A DNA stretch of 64,000 bases from Eremophila alpestris peregrina. Taxonomy: Eukaryota; Chordata; Aves; Passeriformes; Alaudidae. Each line of letters starts with the position of its first letter. The stretch's first letter is position 1. A program made the translations under genes and the position numbers. The DNA is taken from NCBI GenBank assembly GCA_009792885.1, contig WMCF01000014.1, positions 10,125,924 to 10,189,923 on the forward strand, read 5' to 3'. The notes below the pieces were generated by a model. The model worked only from the letters and a program-made list of their open reading frames with translations. It was not told where the DNA came from and searched no databases. Below, piece after piece: positions 53,721 through 64,000 of this stretch.

Positions 53721-56157
53721 CTGCAAGGAGGCAGTCAGCTAGGCTCCTCCTCTCCTCTTTTTTTAACCACCTAAGGAGACAGAATGCTAGAGGTGAGGAG
53801 GTACAGTGTTTGTCCTGAAATGCTGGCATACAGTGATTTTACTGAAAAATACTGTGCTCTCTTCCCTGTTTGCAGGGTGTTGTCATGTTAAGATGTGAGG
53901 AAAATGATCAAACCTTTCCCACGGCAAGTGGTAGCTGTTCTCTTCCCTTCTGCTGCCTCCTTCTGCCACCCAGGCAAATTTCAGAGGAAGGGGGGTGTGA
54001 GGAGGGAGGGGTGCAGTAAATTGGGACCAGCATCTTGTATCCACCTAGAAACTGCCTGTTTACTAAACAGTACAATTTCTCGCTTCCTTTTTCCTGCTCT
54101 CTGCATTTGGATGAAATGCATTTCTGGAATAGCAGTGCTTGTACAAATCAAGTCCATATTCCACTTCTGAGGAGAGAAAAAGGGATGTCAGGAGGGTTCA
54201 TTAAGGAGGAACGTTTATTTTAGTAAGGGTAAAAATGAAGCAAGACAAGGCTCCTTCGCTCTTGCTGGAGGGTACCTTGTGTGTTCCAGCATACGGTTTT
54301 GTAATTTTCTGGTAGGATGTAGGTATCCTGAGGTGGTTATTTTTCCATTCTGAAAACATATGCCACAGCTTTTTTGGACTGCTAGCCACACAAGCACAAA
54401 CACATTCTAACAGGAGCAGTGAATAAACTCTTCATGTTCCTCACTCGCAGGCATTTCTTCACATTTTTTTTTTTCTGTGCTCATGCGAAAACCTCTGGCA
54501 CGGTTTGTGGGAAATGGAAAATAAATCTCTAAATCCAGTATGTGTCAATAACAGAAACGTGTTTAGTTAATCTCATATCTATAACTGTTATTTTGGGCAA
54601 ACTGCAGATGGTAGGATAGTAAACATCCACACTTCTAGCCCAGACAGGCTTTCTATGCCCTGCCTTCAGTGGGAACCTGCTGCTGTAAGGGCTGACTCTG
54701 AAGAGGGTCTTGGGGAACCGTGGTTGCGCATGGCTTAGCCCCAGTTCCATCCCATTTTTGAGCTGCTGCCTTCTTTTTCTGTTCCTTGACCCTCCTTGCT
54801 TCCTTTACCCAGGGTCCTATCTCCTATGTACTCCCCCCTGGCTGCCGGCTGTTTTTCCTGGCACGTGGAGCTGCGACGGGTCTGGGAGCGACAGCTCCTG
54901 GAGCTGATGTCAGTGCTGCTTCCTGAGCCGCCTGGCCAGGCTGGCTGCAGCCCAGGCACACCCTCTCCCCAGAGCATCACCTTCCCTGCCTGCCCGTCCT
55001 GCTGCTGCTGCAGCAGCCCCTCGGGGAGGAGGCTGTGCAAGTGATGGGAATGGAAGGTTAGGGAGCCTTCCACGACGCTTTTCCATGAGCAGCCATCTCC
55101 CACGCCTGGAGCCCCAATGCCAGGGTTGCGTCGTGGTTGGAAGTGGTGCCTCGTTTCTGTTCTGAGCTGTGCACACCTTGGAAAAGCAACGGGAAGCTTT
55201 GACACATGCAGACTTAATGATTCTGGATGTCTCTGCTTTTGTGTCACTTTAGCATTATCCGAATGCTAAATCACTCCGTGGTTTTCTGTGGAAATTACCA
55301 GGCTGCTGAGAAAAGAGCAGAGCTGCGTGTGTCCGTTCTTCCAAACAACAGCCCAGTACATGGCACTCGGTATTTATAGTGAGAGGGAGAAAGGGAGGAA
55401 TCGCTTTAATTTGAGAAATGTCTCTCAGAAACAGCAGTAATTTATTCCTAGGCATTATTCTTCATTAAGAGCTACAGACAGCTGCAGCTTCCCTTTAAAT
55501 AGAAATTGCTCTCTGCAGGCATGCTATACATAGGGCTTCAGGTTTCTGCCACTTCTCTGCCAAAAAATCAGAAGTATTTCTCACCAAATAAATGTTTATT
55601 CAGAAAGTCATATTTCCTGGCTTTTATTTCACGTCACAGGCTTCCGGTAGCCAGGCAAGAACAGCTCAAGGCTGTCGTTTGGGAGAGGAAGCTGAAACAG
55701 TTTGAGTCTCTTGTGGGGCTTCAAACAAAAGTCTCTGACCGTAACTCTGTGCCTTCAGTTTGACAGTTTACTTTAGCTGTTGAATATTGGATTAAAATGG
55801 ATGTTGCACAAATCCTGCAGGGCAAGTGTGCCTGTGCAGATGCAAAGTGGGTGGTGGTGGGTGTTTCTATGCATGAGGTCAGCTCAGCCCCTCTCCTGGC
55901 CTTGAAGCCACAGCCATCCTCAGACTGCATGGGTGGCAAACTGGCTTTGGCAGCTGTCAGTAGCTGAGCTGTTTTGTTGGTGGGGGATCCCCTGATCTGT
56001 GTGTGGACACCTAGGGACAGCAGGCTAGAGCTGGGCCATGCCTGCTTGCACCTGCCACCCAGCAGACAGGTGGCCAGGGTGGCTTCAAGTCCTGCAGAAG
56101 GACATGCAGCGATGAAGCTGTAAAAGCTATCAGTGCTCCAGAGGACCAAATACCTTT
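53721..56157. other. No recognisable gene; GC-rich patch and putative element
   Basis: A GC-richer patch at 54.7-55.15 kb carries open frames on both strands (170 codons minus, 82 plus) that probably reflect base composition. It holds CTGCTGCTGCTGCAGCAGC, a self-complementary stretch. The putative regulatory element follows at 55.2-55.5 kb. Confidence 0.5.
55200..55500. promoter_or_regulatory. Putative conserved noncoding element
   Basis: A dense, repeat-free stretch with an inverted repeat (TTTAGCATT / AATGCTAAA, 55248-55270). It also has a TATTTATAG word near 55370, GCTTTAATTTGAG, CAGTAATTTATTCC and GACAGCTGCAGCTTCCC (E-box CAGCTG). The mix of homeodomain-like TAAT sites, E-box and retained CpGs is typical of developmental enhancers. 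This is inferred from composition only. Confidence 0.22.
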
Positions 56158-56162
56158 TTTAT

Positions 56163-56421
56163 TCACATCTGTACAGCTTCCTTGGATTTTCTCATCTGCA
56201 CATCCCTGCTGGCTGGCTTCTCAACTAATGATTTCCTAAGCTGCCTTTTCCCCACTGTCTTTTCCAGCCTGGACTGCTGAGCTTCCTCTTCTGTCTCCAG
56301 GGCTTGTCTGCTGGACCCATTCTTTCCATCCAGTGTGCCAACCCCTACCACTCCAGTAGATGACTTTGCTGTTGTAGCAGCCCCAGCTGGTTTTCTTTTG
56401 TCATCTGTGGCTGTGGTGTTC
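56163..56421 (-). CDS. Candidate terminal exon with stop and poly(A) signal
   Basis: On the minus strand, after gtattgatag, the frame reads NTTATDDKRKPAGAATTAKS and remains open for 85 codons. It ends VEKPASRDVQMRKSKEAVQM and a TGA that overlaps an AATAAA (plus-strand 56158-56163). It has a Gln/Glu/Arg/Lys-rich, possibly helical C-terminal part. Entry phase fits the 56.7-kb candidate. Against it, the acceptor has no pyrimidine tract and the poly(A) signal is very close to the stop. Two phrases (KAGAAVKVTAK upstream, KPAGAATTAKS here) look alike, which could mean an exon duplication or only shared composition. Confidence 0.18.
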
Positions 56422-56690
56422 CTATCAATACATAATGTTTTCCTTCTTCACATGTCCTCCCAGTTCTCCTTGCACTCCTAAGTTTATGGCTTATAGTATG
56501 CAATCCATGTATTAAAATAATTTTTAGTTAGGTCATTCATTACTCTCTTGCTTTCTTCTTGTCCGGTATGGGTTCCAGAAAAGTGAGAAGCTGTAATTTT
56601 TCCAGGGCTAAAATCCAAGCCTTTGATAGGCAGGCGTGATGCCTGAGGCCACTACATGTTGCTACCGGTTGTCAGCTTTGTAAAACTTAC

Positions 56691-56899
56691 CCTGCAGAGC
56701 TAAGAAATCTGGGCACAAAGATTGTTCTCCTCTCTACTGTGGCAAGCTGTAGTTTCCCAGTCTGTTCTGCCTTCCCTTCATTGTCTTCCAAGCAAATGGC
56801 TGTAAGATTATGACTCCCATGTTTGGACTGAGAACAGCTTTTGCCTGAGCAAACAGATTTCTCTTTGGCAGTCACTTTAACTGCTGCCCCAGCTTTTTG
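56691..56899 (-). CDS. Candidate exon, 209 nt, Lys/Glu-rich
   Basis: On the minus strand an open frame of 69 codons ends at GCAGG|GTAAGTTTT, a near-perfect donor. The frame starts QKAGAAVKVTAKEKSVCSGK and ends RRTIFVPRFLSSA plus two bases. The acceptor (gctgacag) lacks a close pyrimidine tract, though CTTCTCTAATG about 25 nt upstream could serve as tract and branch point. The exit phase fits the open frame at 56163-56421 across a 269-nt intron. The charged, Ser/Thr-rich composition suggests a disordered nuclear or cytoskeletal protein, but this is only an inference from composition. Confidence 0.24.
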
Positions 56900-59800
56900 C
56901 TGTCAGCTTTGTTTCGTGATTTGGCATTAGAGAAGTCCAGGCAGTCCTAGTGCACAGTGCATTGGAGCGAGTAAATGCAGCAAGGCAGGCAGGTGAATAA
57001 TGTCTTTGTTAATGATCACAATGCCAGTGTGGTCCATGAGACCACAAAAAGCATCTCATGTAGTTCAGCACTGTAGATTATGGTTCCTTATCTTTAACTT
57101 GGTGGTGCCAGCTGGGGAAATTTCTGATCCTTGCTGGCAACTCTGCTTGGTCCAAGGGACTTCCAGTGAAACCAAGAAGAAACATTGGGAACCAAGCCCA
57201 GCCTTCACAGGTTTATAGCATGTCATGAAAGCTGCCCTACTATTTGCAGGTTGTGTCTGGGGTGAAGCTGATCAAAACACAGGTATCTCACTCCTGTGAG
57301 AATTTTTTTTCCACTTTTCTTACGCTTCTTGTGTTTCACTGCCACTTTCTTGTGCTGCTGTGATCGTTAGCATCACTGGTGAGCTGGTTTGTTGCACGCA
57401 TGATGACCCTAACAATATCTCATAACCTGCCAATGCTTCTCTCAAAGCTGATAATGTTTGTGGCAGCAGCAGCAGCAAGAAGAGAATATAAATTAAGCTC
57501 TCCTAGAGAGGAGGTTTTTTTCTCATTTTCTGTTTGGAGAGTTCATTCAGAAGGAAAGGCTGCTGATAGTGGTAGGTTAGTTAAGAGGAATCATGAGCCC
57601 TTTGTAGCAGGATTTTATTCTGAACAACTTGTTCATTCATATTTATTTCAGGTTTGTTTGCAGCCTGCTAGGCATGTTGACCCTGGATGCATATTTTGGG
57701 AAGGCCTATCAGATACTTCTATTCAAACTGGCTGTATTGATGCTATCAGGTTTCCTTCTCAGTGAGTTTTATATTTCTCGTTGTTAACCAGCTTTGCTGT
57801 TTCCAGCTACAGACACTGATGAATGTTTCAGAGGGACCTGATGGCACAAAGGTCAAGAGGAAGAAGATAAGCAAGTTGAGGAAGAAGATAAGCAAGTTGA
57901 CAGGATTGCCTTTAGCTTCTTTTCCTGTTGAGGTGTCAGAACTAGAGACAGACTAAGGGTGCCGGAGATACTGTTTTTTACTTATTTCTAATGAGTTTTC
58001 CATGCAGCTCTTTAAATAAAAGAAAAACCCTCCCTACTATGGCAAATAAAGTTTTTTGCAGTAGTGCAACTTATTACCGAGTTATTGCACTAGTAATAGA
58101 AGAAATCTGTTCGGGGAGTGAGGGCTGCATTAGATCAGGGGAGGAACATTTTTTTGTGGTTTTCTGTGCCAGGCAACCTTCATTCAGAATTGGGGTGGTG
58201 ATTTATAAATTCCCTTTGTCTCACTTCCAATGTTTGGACTGCAGTGAACCCCGCTAAAACATTACAAAAGCTGTGTCAGTTGGAAGAAGCTGGGTAAAAT
58301 GTGGATTGGCTTCCTGGACAGGGGTGCATTTGTAAACAGAGCTGCAGAAGTTCCTTGCAACAGCAATGTCCTTAATGGAGGCAGTGGGCAAATTGTGCTT
58401 TAAGCCTTCAGCTCCTTCAAGTTTGTCTCTCTGGCAGATAAAACTTGTCTTCTTAACAGCTTGATTTATCATTTCTGATGCCAATAGGTGACAAAAAGAA
58501 ACTTCAGGTAACGTGAACCTGGTGAAGTAAAAGGGAGTTTGATGCTCAGGGTGGATCAATAGGAAGAGCACAGGAGGAGCTGATACTTTTCATATTCACA
58601 GTTAAAATGTGAATATTTTGGGCCAGTGTTTTGGGTCTTTTTACGTTGTTTGAAAGGAGTTTTTTTTGTTTGTTTGTTATTTTAAAGTTATGCTCTGCAA
58701 ATGACTTTGTTAAAGAATCAGCTTCTTATGGAGAAAAGAGACAAAATAATGTCTCTGTCACTCAGTTATGTACTGCTGCCTTTTGAAGCGGGAAGGTCCT
58801 TGTAACATATTTCTGAGTTAAGACATGCCCATTAATTCCAAAGTGCAAATTACCAGGATCATTTTTACTTTTACCAGAACCATTAAAACATTTGTGTAAC
58901 TTTCTTTATTGAACCTGAGGGATAGCCTGCAGAGCTGTCAAGGAGAAATAAGTACAAGCACTTCCTTCTTGTTATCATTGACCAGTCAAACCAGTTCAGC
59001 TGAAGGGATTTGGCTTAGTAAGCAGCCCTGCTGCTCCCAATGGCATGCGTGGAAAGGGTGAGCAAGCTGTAGAGCCTTATATGTCTTCATTATAGGGTGA
59101 AGTCTCTTCTTAAATTAAATGAAGCCGTCAGGCTTCATTAGCTCTGGGTTTTCTTGTTGTTATTATTCTAATGTAATTATCACTTTTCTTCAGTCAGCCG
59201 TCTGCTTGCCTACTTCCAAATAAACTCTTTCCATCTGGAGAATATTTTGAGATGGGGAAGGTACAGTGAAGTAGAGAAACTATTCTCAGCATTTTGTTCT
59301 TCGTCTCCTTTTCAACCACCTAGAATGCTATACAAGGAAATAGAAATAAACAAATACACAGCAAACCATAAGAGGATCCTCTTAAAAAAGATCATGCAAA
59401 GGAAGACTGTTGAGTATCTGTCTAAACACATGCAATGAGAGAAAGCATCATACATTGATAGATGAGATCCCTGCAGTTCTTTGCTTCAAAAAAGCAGCAT
59501 TAAGAGCTGAGGAATCACCCACTCTGCTCTCACATGACAAGACACGTTGTTTCAGCATTAGGTAGTTCTTGGGCATAATGAAATACCTGCTGATTGCAGG
59601 GAGTAAGAAAGGCTCAGTCACGATGGGTACGTCTCTTTGTGCATCCAAGCCCTGTGCAGAGATTCCTGAGCTGACAAAGTGCTTTGCTCAGGCTAATTAG
59701 CCCTGATTCTCTCCTTACGTTTTCTCTGCTTATGCTAATTACACTGAGCAGGGTGCTGCCTGACACTGGTAAGAGTTGAACAAGTGTGTCTGTATAGCCT

Positions 59801-62354
59801 TGCCCTGCAGTGTGCCCTCTGAGTGCCTGAGCCTGCTCACAAACCTGGGAGTCTGTGCCAGCACTGGGCAGCCAGCACAGGTACTGCCTGCAGTTCTACT
59901 AGAGGTGCTGCCAAGCATCACTCAGCCTTGGGTGGCTTGCTGGGACTGCAGTAAAGGTACTGGGTGGTAGGGAAGATCTTGAGCAGCTCATAGCGTGTGG
60001 CCTTGTTGCTCTCAGAAAAACACATCCTGCTGGGTGTCCTCGGTCCTGTTCATTCTGTTGCATGTGAAAGGCTTTCCTGGTTCTGGAGGGGGTGCTCTGG
60101 AGCCCTGAGGGAGCTGGGGGCATTGTGTGAGGGGACAGAAGTACCAAGGCAGACAACCAGAAATGGTGAAACTGAGGAATAAAAGTGTGAAGAACTTAGA
60201 CTTCCTGCTTTTCATCCTGTTTATATGTGCAGGACTGACAGAAAAATGGGCTGGCATGTTGAATTAGATCATGAAATCTTGCTAATTATTTGTTCTTTTC
60301 CCACCCCACCTCTCCCTTCTTCCTTCCCAGGTGGAGTTCTTGCAGAACGCAAGAACTGCATTCCTGCAGAGTGCAGGAGTAAGTGACTTTCATGCTTTGG
60401 TATTTTAACATTGAATTCCAGCTAAGTTTTCTATCAAATATTTTTTTCAAAGATACTGAGTAAGCTTACAGAAGACAGGTTTTAGAAGAAACAATCAAAA
60501 AAGACCTTGACAATCCCAAAATGACAACAAATAAAACTGTTTTCACTCATTACAGTAGAAGTGGCTTTTTACTCACTGACTGTTCTTCCTCTGACTGGCA
60601 CTTCCCTGGGAGATGTGGTTGAGAGCAAATGCATGTGTATACACACATACACGCATGCCTATCCATATATACATGGATCTGAGCAAGCCTGGGAATGAAA
60701 AAGCAAGTGCAAAAACATATGCTGGCTTTGGCAAGTTGGTCCTTTTAGCTGCACAGTTTCCTGATTTTCTTCGTTTAAAAGGTGCGTTAATGTTCTGTGT
60801 GTGATGTTCTGAAGTGAGACACTTGGATCTCATCAAAAGATGGATGTTCATGTTTCATTCCATATTGTGAAATAGCAGTCCTCAAAATATCACGTCAAGC
60901 CACGAATAAATAGCTGTGCTGTATTATTTTGGGGAGTTGCAGTTTCTAAGACAGTCGGTATGATCTCAACCATTAAGTGAGTAGAAAGTGTTTTGAAAAA
61001 CTAGAAAGAGCTTTGTTGACTGAAATAGCTGGGTCAGAGCTGAAAAGGAAGAGTTTGCTGTTTTAAAACATAGCAGACATTTTAGACATTCGTATCAGGA
61101 TGCTTCAGTAACGCAGTTGTGCGAAAGACTGATAAGGAAATGTGCAATAGCAGCCCTCATCATTTAAAGTGCCCAAACTTGGCACATTCTGTGGCAATGT
61201 AAAATAGCAATAAATATAAATCTCGTGTTCTGGAATTCCCGGGTCTCCTTATTAGCAGATCAGTGTGTAAACACTGGCTCAGCATGTCTAGTACTAGAGG
61301 GATGTGTTTTGTTCCTGCAGGCAGATGTGTGCTGGCTCTGCAGCCCCTGGCACATGTATAAGACGGAGTAGGTTCAGAATGAGCTGTACTCTGCATTTTC
61401 TAGGGGAAGTCTGGTTTGTATAAACCACACATGAAATCAGTGTGTACATAATTTTTCACTGCAATGCAGCTATTTCAGCAGTTTTAAAGCATGACTGAGT
61501 TACTGGTTTCAGTTGAGCTGCCTAGTAAGAGCTTGCCAGGAGCATCGTAACAAGACAACTCAATCAGAATTCCAGATTTAATGCTGCTCCTTGGTCAGGT
61601 TGGGACTGGCAATTTTCATTTTGCTCCCGGATCTGCACCAGTTAAGTGCACAGAAATGGTTTGAAAGCAGGAGGAGCTTTGTTCAATGAAGTGACTGCAC
61701 TGAAATTGGAAGTGGGGAGCAGCAGGAGCACTGGACTGCTAGTGGCAGGGGAGAAATCCCAGTGTTTTCACCCCCATGGCCCCCATTGTAGACCTGAAGT
61801 AGCTGATTTTTCTCTTACAAGCTTGAGCCCGGAGCCTGCTTGTTAACTTGTGCATGCTTTTCAGGCTGTCTGGCATGTCAGGGCTGGAGCCTCAAAGCAG
61901 CAGGGAATGGTGTTGATCCTTGGTCAAAGAGGGAAACCGCCTTATCAACACAAACCCATTGTCTGATGAGACCAGTGCTAGAGGTAACATGTAAAGCACT
62001 GGTACTTGCTTCTTTGGGAAGGCAATTCGAAGTAGGATAAATGGTCCTTAATTGAATTATGACTGGCATTTTAAGGCTTATGACTTAAGCTCAGTGAAGG
62101 CATTTCTATTTACATGTTCCTTCAGGACTTCAAAATGTTGCAAAGAACACAACAAACTTTGATTGTGCTTCCACAAAGCTGGCATTATTGGTGTAGCTGA
62201 AACTGAAATTGCGCTCAGATGAGTTCGGTCTCAGTGCCTGCATTGTGCCAGAAAACCCAAGTGATTTGGTTTAAAAAAGATTTGTCATATTAAAGTGTCT
62301 CTTCTTGGTTCTATGGGGGTTTTTTTTTGTACTTTCCATTTCTGTTTTGGCGAG
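56900..62354. other. No defended gene
   Basis: Contains the 21-bp duplication and several splice-like segments that fail to link: minus 58254-58482 after ttgtcacctattggcatcag, minus about 59587-59651 ending ATCAGCAG|GTATTTC, and plus about 57652-57762 ending TCTCA|GTGAGT. The rest is AT-rich. Confidence 0.45.
57858..57899 (+). repeat. Perfect 21-bp tandem duplication
   Basis: The unit at 57858-57878 is repeated exactly at 57879-57899. It starts AGGAAGAAGATAAGC. Being a multiple of three it keeps the surrounding open frame (57762-57956, no start evidence), which reads KKISKLR-KKISKLT there. Confidence 0.95.
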
Positions 62355-62560
62355 GATGGTGTGGGGGATGAGGAGTTGCAGATTGATGATTGTTTGTCTG
62401 TAAACCGTCTTACTGGAACAGAGACTGTGGGAGGCTTTCTCATGGCTCTTAGTCAGACCTCTGCCTTATCCAAACAGTATGTGACCCTCAAAAGGCTACG
62501 TGTGGCTCTAACCCAGCCTACCTGCCTGATCAGAGTGGATATGGACCTGTATGTAGCAGA
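62355..62560 (+). CDS. Candidate plus-strand exon, 206 nt
   Basis: A long T-rich tract (tttttttttgtactttccatttctgttttggcgag) acts as a plausible acceptor. The segment ends before GTGAGAGT. The frame starts DGVGDEELQIDDCLSVNRLT and ends CLIRVDMDLYVA plus two bases. It has acidic, then Ser/Thr and Leu-rich parts and varied third-codon bases. If not spliced, the same frame stops two codons later. No family was recognised and no phase-matched neighbour was found nearby, so it could be an isolated open frame. Confidence 0.25.
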
Positions 62561-63814
62561 GTGAGAGTAGCATTCCTTTGGGAACTGTTCCCATGTGTTC
62601 TTAAGTCTTTCCTTTCTTTGAAAGACAGCATCCTTTCACTTGATTTATTTTAGTCCAGTTTGAAGGTGGTCCAGGAAGTAGAATTTGGTACCTCGATAGA
62701 GGAGGTCACAAAATGAGGGCAAGGCTGTTGTCCTGACATCACAACATGGCACTTCTTTTGACATTGCATTAATATGCAATAACTTGCAGTGGTAGCAATG
62801 CAGCAACATGAAACAAGCACTGCAAAAACTTTCATCTCAGATAGTGTTGTCACTAGAAATGCAATTGCCTGTGAGGACCATCAGTCTTAAGACTAGCAGT
62901 GTGGGGCACTTTATGGAATGTAGTGTGAGACATTTCCAGCCTACGGATGTCAGACAGGCTGACAGCAGGTAGGAGACTAATGGCAGAGATCAAGACTTGC
63001 TGGGCATTATTTGACTCCAGTTTTATGGTAGCATAGGGAAGAAATTGTGTCCCTGATATTTACTTGAAAACAGTAAGAAAGGAGACGATACAGAGAAGGA
63101 TATGCAATTAGAAAAATAAACCAACTATTTGTGCTGCACTTTTATATCACTTCTTGCAGTAAAAAATAAATTCAGTAAGTCCTGTCTTTTTATTTGCTAA
63201 TTGTTTTTAGATTAATCTTATAATACTAGGAACATTCTTCCCTTGGTAAGAATTAATTCTGATATGGAGAATTTGAAACCTAAGGGATAAAATAAGGGAC
63301 TTTTTTTAAACAAATAAGGAATAATTTAAATTATTCTTGAGCAACTACCAATTACTTTATCCATTTTCATGAAAAGGGAACAAAGGAAAATAGTAGAAAT
63401 TCAGCTTTGGTAAAGTTTGGTTTAATAGTGCTATGCATGGCTGGATTTGAAGAGCAGAGGAAACATGGGTTTTTTTAAGAGTGGGGCCCCCAGGAGTTTG
63501 AGAATGCACCTGATCAGAAAGCTGGAGTGTCAGATCCCATCTTTGCTCGTATTCAGTCTTCTTTGGGATTCTGCTTTGGTTCTTAATTTAAGCAATCACA
63601 CAATAAATTTTGTCTTATGTTACCTTTTCATTAAATGCATCTACAATTCAAGTGCACTGAACCTGTTAGAGGCTGATCTTGCCTTTTGGACAGAGAATTA
63701 CATTTCATGGCTTTTATCATATCTTTATAATTTTTTCCTCTCTGTTCTATCTGCAAATGGAATAACTGGTGTTTAGAGTCCAATATATTAATTTCTGCAG
63801 CCCTTTTCTCCTGT
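62561..63814. other. No recognisable gene
   Basis: AT-rich sequence leading to the SINE at the window end. Nothing else was seen. Confidence 0.55.
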
Positions 63815-64000
63815 GCAGCCTGTGGTTTGGGATGACTCCATGGGTAAGGCACTGACTTGCAGGCAGGAGACACAGTGGCAGAACCAGAAGGAACAGTTAT
63901 CTGATGGGTGACTTGAGGCATGTCATGACCAGTCAGGGCTTCAGCCATAAAATGCAGATAATGATACTGATACCACTCCTTGGTAAAGCATTATGAAATA
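63815..64000 (+). mobile_element. Ancient tRNA-type SINE (MIR-like), cut by the window end
   Basis: The head resembles a tRNA-derived pol III promoter. An A-box-like stretch (TGGGTAAGGCACTGACTTGC, about 63841-63860) is followed by a B-box-like stretch around GCAGGAGACACAGTGGCAG. A core with GGGTGACTTGAGGCATGTCA follows, then AAAATGCAGATAATGATACT and TTGGTAAAGCATTATGA. This order (head, 'gtgacttgggcaagtca', 'tgtaaaatggggataat', 'aaagcgctttgaga') matches the MIR-like SINEs seen across amniotes. The window ends within the tail. Assignment is from memory of the consensus. A related LINE tail (L2/L3) could share the 3' part. Confidence 0.55.

Noticed and set aside
54735..55247. 170-codon minus-strand frame in a GC-rich patch
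   Set aside because: Open frames on both strands suggest low stop frequency from base composition. No acceptor or donor fits.
58254..58482. Minus-strand frame after a strong acceptor (MINQAVKKTSF...)
   Set aside because: The acceptor is excellent, but there is no usable donor before the stop, no nearby poly(A) signal, and its phase does not link to the 56.7-kb candidate. Kept only through the shared 18-bp word.
59587..59651. 65-nt minus-strand segment GLDAQRDVPIVTEPFLLPAI with fair splice sites
   Set aside because: No phase-compatible neighbour in either direction; likely a decoy.
1..64000. Novel prokaryote-type system (CRISPR, toxin-antitoxin, phage defence, operon)
   Set aside because: No ribosome-binding sites, no tightly packed frames, no regularly spaced repeats. 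CR1 and splice-type sequence place the window in a vertebrate genome.
1..64000. tRNA, rRNA, snRNA or known microRNA genes
   Set aside because: None recognised on either strand by eye. A covariance-model scan (tRNAscan-SE, Infernal with Rfam) would be decisive.

Overview
This is vertebrate nuclear DNA, most likely from a bird. The firmest evidence is a 5'-truncated CR1 LINE (chicken-repeat-1 type) at about 23.98-24.93 kb on the minus strand, with a decayed reverse-transcriptase tail. Two or three old tRNA-type SINE or LINE-tail fragments of the MIR-like kind found across amniotes also occur. Otherwise interspersed repeats are sparse, and I saw no Alu, B1 or L1. The DNA is AT-rich with few CpGs and only short open frames, as in introns and intergenic DNA. 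Nothing looks bacterial: no operons, rRNA, tRNA or CRISPR array was seen.

No gene in the window could be recognised by name. The long open frames are scattered over all six frames at about the rate expected by chance. Short open segments bounded by good splice signals are the only coding evidence. The best pair is on the minus strand, at 41.02-41.10 kb (84 nt, Ala/Pro/Thr-rich) and 28.43-28.51 kb (77 nt). Their phases fit, so they could be neighbouring exons of one gene with a 12.5-kb intron. Weaker minus-strand candidates lie at 37.6, 43.1, 53.6, 56.2-56.4 and 56.7-56.9 kb. On the plus strand, a CpG-rich patch at 31.9-32.17 kb is followed by three phase-compatible segments giving a complete 96-codon spliced frame. 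A single candidate plus-strand exon lies near 62.4 kb.

Layout: 1-24 kb is noncoding sequence with simple repeats and no convincing gene. 24-25 kb holds the CR1. 28-41 kb holds the best exon candidates, the CpG-rich patch and a SINE fragment. 41.7 kb holds a second SINE fragment. 42.5-45.2 kb and 55.2-55.5 kb look like conserved regulatory DNA, including a symmetrical module of two AP-1 sites around a perfect palindrome at 44.7 kb. 53-57 kb holds further weak exon candidates. The window ends inside a third SINE. Exon calls come from reading splice motifs by eye, and decoy pairs are expected in 64 kb, so confidences are low.
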